From Steromphala cineraria (taxonomy: Eukaryota > Mollusca > Gastropoda > Trochida > Trochidae), in the NCBI GenBank assembly GCA_916613615.1, contig OU744731.1, positions 58,100,289 through 58,164,288 of the forward strand: DNA of 64,000 bases. Reading direction: 5' to 3'. The notes beneath the pieces are model-generated. The model was not told where the DNA came from. It made no database searches and worked only from the letters and a program-made list of their open reading frames with translations. Position 1 is the first letter of the stretch, and each line of letters starts with the position of its first letter. Both the position numbers and the translations under genes were made by a program. Shown piece after piece: positions 24,025 through 37,295 of the stretch.

Positions 24025-24880
24025 ATTCTAACATGACTAATTAGTGAAAAAAGGTGGAACTATTTTGACTTGCGCAAAAGCAATGTGATTAGGTCAAACC
24101 GGTGCAGACCGGTTCCACTCTCTTGCAAAACAACGGTACAGTCCACTTTCATAAAGAACACATAACAATTAAAATGTCATTACATACAGAAAAAACGTGT
24201 TTAAATAGACTCATCTGTAATATATATAGCATATTATCAATAGAAAACAGATTTCAATATCGTCAAAGTTACGATTTTTTAAAACTAAATACATGGGTCG
24301 ACCCATCACCCCTACAAGAGCGACAAGGACTGACCAAATCAAGGGACGTTACTCTGAAAATAGTTGTCCACTACGTGTCGGTGAACTGTTTCAAACTCAG
24401 GGGAAGTTGTCAAGAATGGTATATTTTGTGTCATGGTTTGGGAGACTGTGACAGGAGAAGTGGTCACTTGTAAATTAGAGGTAGGGGCACTGACAGCATT
24501 AAAGAATAAAGTCGCTTCCGTTTATTTGATGAATCGCTGTATGAGAGGTGTGCGATCGTTGATTTTGTTTATAGATCTGTGGCCTGTGATTAATTTACAT
24601 CGCGAAGCAGTAAGAAACACTTCAAACAGGAACCAAAAACCTCGTTATTCGATTAAAATTTGTAGGTGTTTCAAAATGTCGACAAGTGTCGTCGCCAACA
24701 TGTATATTGTAAACAGAACGTCGTTGAGTGCACTGCAGATTGTATATGAGTGCGCGGAGGAATGTGAAGCGGTCGTAAATATTTAGAGGTGATTATCGGT
24801 GAAATAATTACTCCAAAATGTTTATGAGTAACCAATCAGAACGCAGTATTTTCAAACTAGTTTTCGTGTCATGTTAGAAT
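24025..24880 (+). other. Unclassified interval with 13-bp inverted ends
   Basis: ATTCTAACATGAC at 24025-24037 is complementary to GTCATGTTAGAAT at 24868-24880. Between them two long frames overlap: 24102-24473 (123 codons) and 24433-24786 (117 codons). No domain is recognised. The second has several Cys and a ...YECAEECEAV... end. It may be a cellular exon or a non-autonomous transposon. The interval abuts hairpin 2, and base composition is richer in G and C than its flanks. No target duplication was found. Confidence 0.35.
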
Positions 24881-26199
24881 TAAATTTAGATCAACAGTTC
24901 TTATATTTTGTCATACAACACTATGAACTTACCATACTCATATAAAATATGTTGATCTAAATATATTTAGATTGGGAAAATATGGATATAACAAAAACAT
25001 TAATTAGAAAAGCCTACAGCCATAGATAAGATTGAACACTGTACATTAAATTGTTTTAAAAGAATTAAAAACTGAAAGATCCAAATAAATTTATCGACAC
25101 TATGAAAATTGTTATATAGAATTGTTAAAATAATAATAATGTTTTGTGAAAATAGCACAATATCAGGGATCCTGGAATTAATCAATCTTGAAAATATAAA
25201 ATAAATCTTTGCTTTGCATAAATATTGCATTTCATGTTTCCAAAGTAAGAAACAGTAGAATGGGATTAGAAACAATTATCAGTGAACATTTGAGTCAACA
25301 GCAAAAAACAGATGCCTTTATTTTTTCAAGATTTTACCTGCAAAATTTTATTTTATTTTATTATTTTGGTTTTTTGTCTTTTTATATTCCCTGGTACACC
25401 TGAAATCATGGACATATATACAGCAGTTGTATTTGATTGATAAAAACTTATCTATGGTCTTTAAACTTACCCTCTATTAAAATGACAGTTGAACAGTTTG
25501 GGTTATTGACTCATTGTAAAATTTATTTACAGCTCTAACAGACACGTTTTACAGCTTATATGTCTCGACTGGCACCAATAAATGAGGTGATCAAGTAATT
25601 TGTTTTGAAAAGCTAGGTTTTCATTGGTCAAATATATGAAAATAAATCTAACCATTGAACTGAAAAATTTAAACTTTTAAAATGAACATGATAGATATTG
25701 CATGTTTTATCTTACAGACAAGTATAGTTTCAATGCAAGTTTTGTTAGTATCAAATACCTAAAAAAAGGTTATGGGACATAGCCTACTGCTTGAAAGCTA
25801 TAAATAAATTAATCTTATGGATTGGAGCATAATACATATGGAACATAAAGAGTGAATAAAAATGCAGAAAAACCTTATATTCATCAAATATTCAATGTCT
25901 GCCAGTTTTTCATATTTAATTATATTCATATGGGATTTCACAGTATTTGGACGTTTTTGGATAAGACTTTTAACATAGTGTTTACAATATGGCCGAAAAC
26001 TGCCGAGATGTCAAAGTGTAGAATTGTTATTAATGATCTTGATCAATATCTGATTCAGAAACATTAATACTGCAGATTAATTATCACAGTGTATTTAGAG
26101 CTGTCACCTTGTTGAAAGTTTATCGTCGTGACTTGAAAAGTGCGTATCTCGTGCAAATTCTCACCTTAGCACACTTGTCCGACCCGCGATCTTTTTATT

Positions 26200-26395
26200 A
26201 CAATTAAAATTACACTTGTGACGTCAGCCTATTGTTCTTTCTCTCCATTTTTTTCAGTAATGGAGCGTTGTTTTTTACATCAAGTTTTTCACTTGAAATT
26301 TCAAGTTTTAAAATATGTGAAGTTATGTTTTGGAACAAGCATTAAGTTGAGTGTAATTTAGGTCGGTTAATATCCTCGTAACTCTTCAAAATTAG
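26200..26395 (-). repeat. Dispersed repeat with CRE, partner of 41985-42165
   Basis: The complement of this block matches 41985-42165: GAGTTACGAGGATATTAA, AAATTACACTCAACTT, TTGAAATTTCAAGT, AACAACGCTCCAT and AACAATAGGCT. A full TGACGTCA lies at 26219 (mutated to AACGTCG in the partner). The hairpin that borders the 42-kb copy is absent here. 25000-26090 has no recognised gene. Confidence 0.85.
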
Positions 26396-26904
26396 ATTTC
26401 ATTTTTTGTGATGCGTTATGGATATTGTACATTTAATTTTGTGAAATTTAAAATGATTCTGAAGTTAAATGAACTTACCGAACAACATGAATAACAAAGA
26501 GCAATTATTTGCTTACCGAGTTGTCTTTTATTCCAATTTGGTATCAACGGAAATCAATCGAATTTTTTTCATGCAGGAATAATAAAACAATATTGATTTC
26601 ATGGGTCTGCTCCTGGAAACTTATAGCTCAACAAACTTTACGTTTCTTGTCTTGTCGTAAACTTTGTAATTTAATTCATATTATCATAGTTCATGCATAC
26701 AGTATCATAGCCTTGTTCCCCCATATATCTTTTTATAAAATTCAAACTTCAAACTGCTGAAAGTGGTATGTCACTTTCATTATTTCAAATATTCGTAAGC
26801 CTTCGTATCGATACGTATTATGAGTAGTTCTGTTGGATTCCCTGAACGAAGAAGCATACAAATGCTAACGAGGCAGGGAGGAGATTGATACAAAGTTGTT
26901 CATA

Positions 26905-26964
26905 GTGAATGAGTGAGTTATTGTTTTACGCCGCTTGGGCAATATTTCAGCCATTAGCGGCGTG
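26905..26964 (-). mobile_element. 60-bp (ACTC)-tailed mini-retroposon
   Basis: A 60-bp insert flanked by a perfect 12-bp target duplication AAGTTGTTCATA (26893-26904 and 26965-26976). On the minus strand it consists of a stem-loop, ACGCCGCT paired with AGCGGCGT around CTGAAATATTG, followed by TAAAACAATA and ACTCACTC. This is the 3' end of the family seen at 32622 and 53978, with a different stem sequence. Either an extreme 5' truncation or a minimal unit. Confidence 0.85.
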
Positions 26965-27539
26965 AAGTTGTTCATAATTTTTATATATAATATGTGATTA
27001 TGTTGAATGGAGGGTCATGTTCATTGAAAACTCCCTATTCATTGATTGTAGGTTGATTCGAGATGGATATAAAGCTATTAATCACACATATTATCTATGA
27101 CCTAATATATTGAACTATGATGTAAATGTTCTCGCTTTATAAAAACCTCAATTACCGATGACAACAAACATACATCTTGACAAATCTATAAAATCAATGT
27201 CAATACTAAAATTATATAAAGCATAGCAGTCATATAACTGAGGAAACAAGCTTAGATAAAAGATATACAATTTCCAAATGAGAAATATGTGTCAACCCAC
27301 TGATGTTATAATAATATCTTTGGATGAACAAACAATTTGACCAAGATGAAACGTTTCCAATCAATAATACAATGTCGATCTGGTGTAGAGTGAATACTGC
27401 TGAAACAGGGAACGGTGTCACTGTCGCGAGTGAGACACAAACAACTGGAGAGTAAAAGAAGGATTTATAACGATGTCTATTAGAGACAATCAATCAAATA
27501 TTGGTTAAAGAGTTGCGCCAGAGATATGTTTGAAGTGGA

Positions 27540-29760
27540 AAAGACGGAATTAACTAATGGCACCACCGGAGACGCAATTAACCACTGTCCTGCCAGATAT
27601 AACCCAGACTAATTGGGAAGTTTTATTTTAGAGATATGTCCCTGGGGATTGTCCTTCAATGTGTTGTGGATCGTCTGACAGAATCGTTCTGAGAAAATAA
27701 ACATAAACTTTGTTGAAGCCAAAAGAATTAAAGTAAGTGGTCGTATGCTTGATAGATGTTCCATCACGTTAATAGACTAAAACTGGTGATCCCACAAACT
27801 TGTATTCCTAAAAGATGAGCAACGTCAACTAATAACTGTTGTAGTATTAACGTTTGATCAACTGCCTTCGGGATAATAACTTAACTGCAATCCATTTCTT
27901 TTTTTGAAAGTCAAACATCATGAGTCACAAGGTCAAAAATACCACTTTATTTAAAAATGTAAGATAATTGATATACCATTGAAATGTGAAGGTTAACACC
28001 AAAATGGGCTTTCAGAGCTTCCTAAATGTTTCGTAGTCAACTCTATCGCTTTAGACAAAAGTCACAGATAAGCCTGAACTGAGCGGTTTTATTGTCTCTG
28101 TCAAGGAAACATTCAGCAGGGGGTTGACGAGTACTAGCCATTGAGTTGTCGGTGATAAGGACCAAACGAGGCCCAGAATAGGAAAATCCGTTGCGTGGTC
28201 ATTATCACAAATTGGATGTGGTAGGGAGACTGTTATCAGCATTAATGATATATAGAAATGCTAACATGTTTGGAACATCAGCATTTTATGTTAGGTTAAT
28301 GATATATAGGTTAGCGAGCAAGTTAAGAGTGATAGTTCTTATACAACCCACAACATCCTGATTGACGGATTGTTTTGGGCATTTTTACTTAGTTTAGTTA
28401 TTGTCAATGACTTAGACACAGAAAAACCGATATTCCTGAACTTGTGCCCAAAATTGATATTATTATTGCCTTTTTCACAGAAATGTTGACAAACTATCAA
28501 AATACACATCTTGCAAAACCAGAGTAATGGTGTTAATTATACATATAAGCCTGTGGCATCTTCAACCATTATTAAGATGTCGAGACATATATTAAAAAAA
28601 AGATAATTTCCTTTTCCTGCAAGATTTTTACGCTTCAGTAGTTCGTGTTAAAATTTATGCATCACTAACGATTTCTATTTTTTTGGAAATCATTGCTGAG
28701 CCGTTAAGCATTAAAATGATGATTTTCACAAGTATAGATACTCTCAGTTTAAAGAGCCACGCCGTGAGCTGTTTGGGGTCACATATGACAAATTTAATGA
28801 ATAATGTCGTACAAAAGAGAAGTATCAACTGGTGCAGGCAAGTATGAAGTTATAATATTTACAATAAGAATGTTTAAAGTCGCAATTGTGAAAAACCAAA
28901 ACGGACAGTGACCCGCGTCAGTCAGTCTCATGAACTTTTTAAACTTAAAAAGACCCATTAAGAATGACAGTAACGACTTTCTACTATTAAAAAGATTATA
29001 TAACTGGGCGGGTGAAATTGCCTTCCTTGAACAAATATGATAGTTTTCAGATTTTCATTGACATAAGTTTTTATTGTTTATTCCGATTTAAGATGAACAT
29101 GTGAGATTTGTAATGAATAATACCATTTACGTTCGTGTTAAAACAATACAACATATAATGAAAATCACAGAGTGGGTCTAAATTAGCAGAAAACAAGAAG
29201 CGGCTCTATTGGGAGGACATTTCATTTAACAGCTTTCTGAGGATGCTTCAGATCGTGATATTATTATTTATGAACTAAAAATGTAAGGCTTATGAAGAAA
29301 TACTTTTGAAACTTTAAATTAAGTTAAAAGGTTTCTTTCGATGGTTATTAGAATTTTTTTCAATGATTTAATGACATCAAAGAGATAGAAGCATCAGATG
29401 TAGTGATCTCTTTTCATCTAACTTTAATTTACTCACTAAAAACGAATAAGCAATTATGTGAAGAACGTAAAATGTCGATAAGAAAATTTAACATATGTTT
29501 ATGAGCTTGATGTTTTAAAAAATAGAATTGTATACCATGTTTGCAAACTTTGTTAGTCTTCTATTCTTCCTGCAAAACGCAAGTGGTAATAAGCCTTGTT
29601 TTTTCCTAATCATACAATGGATATTTCGATAGTTATGAAATAGTAAGCTGATTGGCTGCTTACAAGGGGGAGTATTGTCATGCCACGGGTGATAGATTGA
29701 GAGACAAAAAGCAAGAATCCCTTTTTAAAGGTTTACAAGAGTAGTCGGATTAAATCGATG
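27540..29760. repeat. Long diverged duplication, copy 1
   Basis: Colinear with 30620-33000. Anchors include CCCAGACTAATTGGGAAG, AGATGTTCCAT, TAGTATTAACG, AATGTGAAGGTT, CACAGATAAGCCTGAACTGA, GGTGATAAGGACCAAACGAG, TTGCGTGGTCATTATCACAA, AATGACATCAAAG and AGCTGATTGGCT. It includes block e (27900-28250). No open reading frame is conserved, so it is probably intergenic DNA duplicated in tandem. A third partial copy of its start is seen near 30090-30180. Confidence 0.85.
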
Positions 29761-31531
29761 TAACCTTAATTTAATGTAAAATAAAAATCTTCTTCATGTT
29801 TCCTTTATGTACAGCCGGAAGAAAGTACTCTTTTCTTTTTTTATGGAGGGGGGGTGGGGTCTCCCAGTTAACCCTGACAGTGTTTCTGACAAATGCATTA
29901 CAAATAATGAATGGAAGTAACGGCCTTACAAATAGTTTAGTGGCTTGAATAGTAAAGACGGATGTTTAACAGTAACATTTTCTTAAAAACAGACAATAAA
30001 AGAATTACACAACCAAATGACTCTCTGTTTGGTGTATTCAGTCATCACCTCATCCCAATCGAAACAACTTCAAGGCATTCTACCATTTCGTCAGTTTTTG
30101 CTCAGACCAATAAGGAAGTGTATTATAGAGATATGTCCTGTGAGGTTGTCCTGTATGAGCAATATGTGGAAGGGTGATTATATATGTGGATATGTATCAT
30201 TGTATTCATTAGTCTCCGAACAACTTTAAATATCTAGTGCGTTGGTAAATTACTGGTACGGTCATTATTGGGGTTGTTGCTTGTGGGTTTTACTTTCGTA
30301 AATGAGTCAACCCGGAAATGGTTATCATGCGCGCTTTTCATGCACAAGGCCATGTTTTGAATCTTAGTGAAGACACGAAATATTTGTCTTATAATGTTTG
30401 ATATGTGCCTTGTCCAAGGAACTGCATCCAAAATGCACATAGTCCATCTATCTGCTAAAACGGGTAGCTGAAAACAGGATCTGCGATTTTATTGGATTTT
30501 TTTGGTAGTTGTTGTGGCAGTATATTCAGTCAGAGTACCAATACTACCAACACTTGATGACGTACTAGGTAACTTATAGTGGTATAGAAATATTCACATT
30601 ACTACATCATATCCACATCACTCCCTCATCACAGAGGACTCAACTGACCACCGTTTGGCCACATATTGCCCAGACTAATTGGGAAGAGTTATTTACAGAT
30701 ATATCCTGGGAGACTGTTCTGTACATGTATGGTATGTGCAAAATGCAGTAGATTTTCTGATAATTATCTTTCTAGAAACAATTCAGCAAAATTTGAAACA
30801 TATACTATTTTGCGGAGGAAAGAGGTGAAATAAACGGTTATATACTTGATAGATGTTCCATTACATTCAAAATTTAAAACGATGACCCCATCACTTCCAC
30901 ACAAATTCATAAACAGATGAGAAACGTTAACTAATACCTATTGTAGTATTGACGATTGACGGCTTCATCATCTGCCTATATATAATAACTGCAATCTATT
31001 TCATACTGTGAAGGTCACACAAACAGAAATTGTCATGTGGTCAAAACTACCACTTCGTCTAACGCAATAAGATAATTGATATACATTGAAATGTGAAGGT
31101 TTACACCAAAATGGGCTTTTAGTGATTCCTTAATGTTTCATAGTCTGATAAGAAATCTATCCCTTTAGACAAAAGTCACAGATAAGCCTGAACTGAGCGG
31201 TTTGATTGTCTCTGTCACGGAAACGTTAAGCACGGGGTTGACGAGTCCTAACCATTGAGTTGTCGGTGATAAGGACCAAACGAGACCCAGAATAGGAATT
31301 ATTACGTTGCGTGGTCATTATCACAAATTGGATGATGTGGATAGGATGTCATCAGCAGTTTGTGTTAGGTTAATGATATATAGGTTAGCTATGAAGCTAA
31401 ACACTACTCATTATACAACCAACAACATCCTGTAAGATCAAATACAGATTGATAAGGACATTCGACTCGTTTTATCAATCTGACATCAGGTTTTACTTTA
31501 CAATATGTAGTCAAACATAACATGTCGCCCT

Positions 31532-31893
31532 TTAAAGGGGCAGTAGCACGTTTTTTGATAATTTTATATTTTAAAATTTTCACTAATAATTGAAAGTTAA
31601 TGTTAGGTGTTTTTTTTTGACAGTGTCAAAAAATCTCATTACACAAGTCAATCATCCAAGGTCAGAGGACAAAGTATGAAGATTACATAAAATCCATTGG
31701 CGGCAATTTTTTGAACACCTTTAATTCATTTTGTGTAAGAAAAAGAAAGGGCATGGCTAAACTTTACATTATATATTTGAATTACTACTGCTCCATTTAG
31801 TTTCAATACATTGTCTTTCAATTGGAACCATTAATTTTCATTTTCCTGACATCACCTTATATTCCCCCTAAAAACGTGCTACTGCCCCTTTAA
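31532..31893 (-). mobile_element. TTAA-flanked MITE, copy 3
   Basis: 362 bp with TTAA at both ends and intact 15-bp terminal repeats, in reverse orientation. It lies in copy 2 of the 27.5/30.6-kb duplication; the matching part of copy 1 lacks it. Confidence 0.9.
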
Positions 31894-32621
31894 GACGTGA
31901 GTGTTTTTAGTTACTTTGTCAAAAAACCCAGTCAAGCTATCAAAATACAATTAAAATATTGCACAACCAGAGCAGTGGCAGGATGTATGTAAGGATCCTT
32001 ACCTCATGATCTGTACCTTATCTGAAGCACCTTCAACCCTCATGAACGAGACAGATGTTATGAAAAAGGGGCGTTGTCTGCCTGTCTCCTTTGTCTGTTG
32101 TTTGTTGTTTAGAACTTGACGTCACATATGTGAACTATAAAAATGACGGCTTATGAAGACATACCATTTAGACTATAAAATATGTTAAAAGGTGCCTTTC
32201 AATAGTTATGGCAATGTTTGTGTTCATCATCTAATGACATCAAAGCAATATAGACATCAGATTCAGTGGTCTAGTTTGATCTAAGTTACCTTTATGAATA
32301 CAAAAAGTGAACAAGAAAGTATTTTAAGAACTTTAAATGATAAGCGACAAATAGGAAAAACATTTATGAAATTGATGCTTTTGAAATTAGAATTGTATTT
32401 AATGCAAATTTTGTTGGCCTTCCATTACACATGCATAACATAGTTTGTAAATAGTCATGTTTTGACGATTCTAATGATACAAGTATTATTTCAATGGTTA
32501 TGTGAAAAGAACTTTCAAGCTGATTGGCTACTTGCTAGGGGAGTATTGTCACTCTTGTTGATAATGGAAACAGAAAAATGAGACAAGAATGCTTTGTTAC
32601 ATGTAGGTGTGAAGGTTAATA

Positions 32622-32945
32622 GTGAGTGAGTGAGTGAGATTGTGTTTAACGTGTTTTGAACACTATTTCAGTTATTAAACACGTGGATGTTGCCATCCAA
32701 AAGAGAGTAGACAGATCAGGGAGAAAGGGATCGAAAGGATGAGGGAAAAGACGGAAATAAAGGCATAGTAAGAGATAGAGATAGCAGGTTTTAGAAGGAC
32801 TCACATTTGGTCTGGCTTCTACCCGTCGACCTGTCCAGCTTGGGTGACCCTACCAGGAGCATGAAAGCTCCAGCTGGCATAGCTCTCGGGGTCGCCGAAG
32901 CACACAAACCACCACACCACGATAAGGTAATGAGTCCAGTGGTGG
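32622..32945 (-). mobile_element. (ACTC)-tailed SINE-like retroposon, full copy
   Basis: A 324-bp insert flanked by a perfect 13-bp target duplication GTGAAGGTTAATA (32609-32621 and 32946-32958). Minus-strand order is: CCACCACTGGACTC, GTGGTTTGTGTGCTTCGGCG, the body, ACGTGTTT stem, CTGAAATATTG loop, AAACACGT stem, tail of CACTCACTCACT. The paralogous empty site is near 29740 (AGGTTTACAAGAGTAG). It is non-coding and has no obvious tRNA B box, so the head's origin is unknown. The flanks and tail show LINE-mediated retroposition. Confidence 0.9.
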
Positions 32946-33989
32946 GTGAAGGTTAATAAGAGTAGTTTGATTCAATCCATTAAACCATTAACAAGACATG
33001 ACACTGGGGGAAAACTGAAGCTCTGTGAATGTTTCTGTGTGATCAACTTTACATGAGACCGGTTAGAAGTTTTCTTGTGAAATGAATACAAAGAGAGGTC
33101 GTTGATTTTCGATTAAGGGGTAAGTTTACCAGTATGTCAGTTTATATTAAAACAGTCTTCTTTTATTATCATTAATGTGAGTAAACACTCGCGTAGAGAT
33201 GTCACCAAAACTAGTTCGGGAATGGTAAATACCTCATTAAACTATTTATGTGTACATGTACTTATTTTACAAGTCATTGTAAAGTTGAAACTTTCCAAGG
33301 AAACAAAAAGAATATTCATTTCTTATTTCTCATTTAATGTTTTCATCAATTTGGTTTCGTTAACCGCGTTCTTATAATACTAAATTGTAGCTCACCCAAT
33401 ATACATTTATTTAATGTTGAATATATGGGAATCTATATGTCTTTTTGACATCTACGTTCCGTGACTTCAAGATGGTTCAAAACAGTGAAATTTGGAACAG
33501 AGACGTTGTTGCAGGTTAAGAGTGAAAACTTCTCTATTGAACCACTCAATATCCACACACTATTTCTTCTTATACCAAGATCGTTTGCTTATATCTGACC
33601 ACACGTCTGAAAAAACTTTGATTGAAAGCAGCATAGTGACTTTTGTTTTCGAATTGTCATGGACAATGAATAAGATATGTTAAAAGGTATAACCACATCA
33701 TTAAGGTCCGACCATATTGTGTTCTACTTGTGCTGCAGTTTCATGGACCCTTGTTTTGTGCAAGAAATGTTTATTTTTACTTTTTTACTCGTGAATTTAT
33801 TTGTGAAATTATTTCTTTTAGTGCCTCTTCACGTATAGAAACAAGATCGTAAAACAAGAGCGACTCGATTTCACTTCGTTTGATTGTTAGGATGTGAAAT
33901 TTCAGGCTTAATTGTTTTTTTATAAACTCATCTTAACATCAAAACACTTCATGAAAAAGTATTATGATACCAATTATTCTTACCATTGA

Positions 33990-36720
33990 TTTAAACATAT
34001 TTTATTCAATAAAGAAAGGGATTAGGAACAAGTTATCCAACTTAGGTAACCTTCTCCCAAGTATTTACAAAATGATAGATATATAGTGACATACATGAAA
34101 ACATGGAAAATAGTATAATACAGAATGGTAGAAAGATATTTACAAAAATAAATATGTACATGCTGCAGTCAACAGAAGCGCTCCGTGTTTAAAATATATT
34201 GTTGGACTGCCTTGAAAATGACATGATTTTGTAAACTTGAAAGGCTTTTACTGCCACATAAAACTAAGTGCAAATTTACGACATCTTCATTAACATATGA
34301 TTTTAATACATTTAACATTCTTAATCTGTGTTCATAATATAAAGGACACTCAAACATAAAGTGAAAAACATTTTCGCATAAATAACCACATTCACATGTT
34401 GAATCCGCCTTAATGCCAACTTTAAATAAATCATATTTCAACTCACTTACGTGATATGATAAATATTTAACCTTCATACCTGATGAAAAATAAGATGGTG
34501 CCGAAACAATTGGCTTCTTCAAATATGATTTGAACTTTTCTGTTGATGTTACATTTCGCTTATCTAATGGGATATCGTTCCATAACACTGTGGTTGAAGG
34601 AATAAAAGACATACATGAATGTTTCAATCTATATGATGGAATAACAAAATTATTTGCATTTCTAAGATCATAAGAAGTAGTGTCTCCAACAGTCGGTGGG
34701 AGTAAATCTACAAGATATGATGGTGCATTACCGCACTGTAATTTATGATAAAGTGTTAACTTTCTCCTTTCTCTCCGTTCTGATAATTTTTCCCAACCAG
34801 TTTCAAAAAAGAGATGTTTCAGTGAAGTGTATTTTGGTAGACCAGTAATAACACGAGCCGCTTCTAACTGTAATTGTTCAAGTCGAAATGACTGTTCTGA
34901 GTTACACCCATCCCAAACTTCACAAGCATATTCAAAATGTGGTCTAATAAACATAATATAAATCTTATCTAAAATTTGCCTGCTTAATATGAATTTAAGT
35001 TTTCGCATTGAATTTATCATTTTAGAAATCGACAATACTAATTTATCAATATGTTTATTCCATTTCCCATTGGCTGAAAGTATCACACCTAAGTGTTTAT
35101 GTTCATTTACATTTCTGATTTCGCACCCGTCAAGATACAGTGTTATGTTTTTACTTTCTTTCTTAAGAGTAAAAATGATAGCTTCTGTTTTATTTGGATT
35201 ATATTTGACTAGCCAACGCTTTGCCCAAGAACTAAGCTTTTCAAGGTTCGAGTTTAAAGTATATTCAAGTAATCTATGGTCAATTGATGAAAAGCCAAGT
35301 GATGTATCATCGGCAAATAACCTTGTCTAAACAATTAAGTTCATCAGCAATGTCCTTTATAAATACAATAAAAAGAAAGGGACCCAATACTGAGCCCTGG
35401 GGAACACCGGCTGTCAAGTATACAGGCTTTGACAATGCTCCATTTACAAAAAAAGATTGACTTCGATTGGTTATATAACTTGATAACCACTGAAGTATAC
35501 AGCCTTTTAAACCATACATTTCCAATTTACTCATAAGCCCTCTATGCCAGACACGATCAAAAGCTTTCGAAACATCACAAAACACCATGCAAAACATTTC
35601 CTTATTATCTAACGATAGGCATACTTGATTGTACAATTCAAGCAATTGATGTACAGTTGAGTGACCTTTCTGAAAACCAGCTTGGTACTTATAAAGTAAA
35701 TCATTACAGTGAAAATAATTATACAAATGCTTATAAATAACTCTCTCAAACACTTTTCCAACACAACTTATGAGAGAAATGGGTCTATAATTTGAAGCAA
35801 TTGAATGATCACCTTTTTTAAACAATGGTAATACATGTGCCACTTTCCAAACATTGGGATAAGTTGATGATTGTAGTGAATAATTAAATAGGAGACACAA
35901 AACTTTGCTTATGGAATTAACTGTGTTCTTGAGGAGCTTGTGACTTATTCTATCTGGGCCACATGCCTTTTTCTCCGGCAAACATTTAATAATATCAGAT
36001 ATTTCCTTTGGAGTTATATTGATATCACTAATTTCCTTATTTGTGCGTTTCCCAAAGTATGGTAAATGCTTGTTGCCACCTTCCAACGTAGACACAGATT
36101 TGAAATATTCATTTAACTTTGTGGCTTTATCTATATCAGTAAACAAAGTTGGTCCGTCATCAGTGTCATTTATTTTAAGGGGCGGTATATCTGACGATAT
36201 TTCAGACTTTCTTACAACATGACGCAGAATTTTCCAGTATGATGATTTATTTACTATATATAATTCAGTAAGATATTCGTCAAGATTTGCATAAAATGTT
36301 TCTTTAGCAAAGTACTTCATATTATTTACTTTGTTACGCTGCTTTTTGTATGAAATGACATATTTTTCATTACCAGTTCTTTTTGCTTTTTTCCTTAATC
36401 TATCTCGTCGTCTGCATTCACGTCTAAGTTCTGAGTTAAACCATGGTTTGTCGTTAGGGCGTATAGTAACTTCTTTTGTTGGAATGCACCTTTTAATTAA
36501 CTCATTCAGTCTGTCATAGAAAGCATTGCACATGTCATCTATATCATAAAAATGGCTAAATAACTCAGCCCAATCTATACTTTCAATAAGACTGTTCAGA
36601 TAAGGAAAATCTGCCTGATTGTAACACCATATATCTCGTTTGTAAGACTTTTTTGTATTTATATTTACATTGAGCGAGATGTATGTTCCCATGTTCCCTT
36701 TCCATTATGATAATGGGTTT
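33990..36720 (-). pseudogene. LINE ORF2 relic B (CR1/Jockey-like)
   Basis: The best preserved retrotransposon here. The 461-codon frame (36692-35307) covers the linker after the endonuclease (KPWFNSELRRECRRRDRLRKK) and the RT fingers and palm (GPDRISHKLLKN, NYRPISLIS, FCDVSKAFDRVWHRGL, AGVPQGSVLGPFLF). One base indel near 35327 shifts the frame just before the catalytic LFADDTSL. The rest (about 35325-34169) runs on without a stop through PNKTEA, HKHLGV, LRNANN and a Cys-rich CECGYLCENVFHFMFECPLY end. The endonuclease is almost wholly missing, so it is 5'-truncated. The 3' UTR runs to an AATAAA near 34005. Apart from the one frameshift the RT looks intact, which suggests a fairly young insertion. 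RT copies LINE RNA at a nick. Confidence 0.93.
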
Positions 36721-37295
36721 CCTCACATTACGACCTTTAGTTAATACAACCTATTGCATACATATCCAAAATAATAAACGTTTTGGATCATGAAAGAAAA
36801 CGGCTTTATAGAAGTTCAATTTTATGATAGTTGATAAATGACAAGATTGCTCAACAATGTATAACGCTAATAACTAATATCTCTCATTTCGAAACTTGGT
36901 TTCAATTTTCTTTATTTCCAAGTCCAGAAATAGCTGTACTTCTTAAACACAACATTATAACTAACTGTAAAATCTGGAAAAATAATTCCCAATTCACACA
37001 TTCCATAAACGTAAATCATTCACTCTTTATTTTGTAAGGTTACTTGAAAACCGTTTGTATTTTGAACATATAGCTTATGGTTACAGAATCTATTTCTAGA
37101 CCTACGGATACGATTATTTTTTTTTAACCTACGTATGTAAACTCAAAAGAAATTAATAAATTGATATTGACGTCATATTTGAAATTTTGCATTATCGAAA
37201 AATGAAATTGACTTTAAATGTTTTCATTCATGAATTCATAAATCTTATTTGGCTGTAGAATCAATGCCTAGTAGGTTTTTATTGTTATCAAACCA

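Larger units (their letters stand above)
30620..33000. repeat. Long diverged duplication, copy 2
   Basis: Partner of 27540-29760. Relative to copy 1 it has gained a MITE (31532-31893) and a retroposon (32622-32945), and it lacks about 600 bp corresponding to part of 28560-29300. These differences order the events: duplication first, insertions later. Confidence 0.85.
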
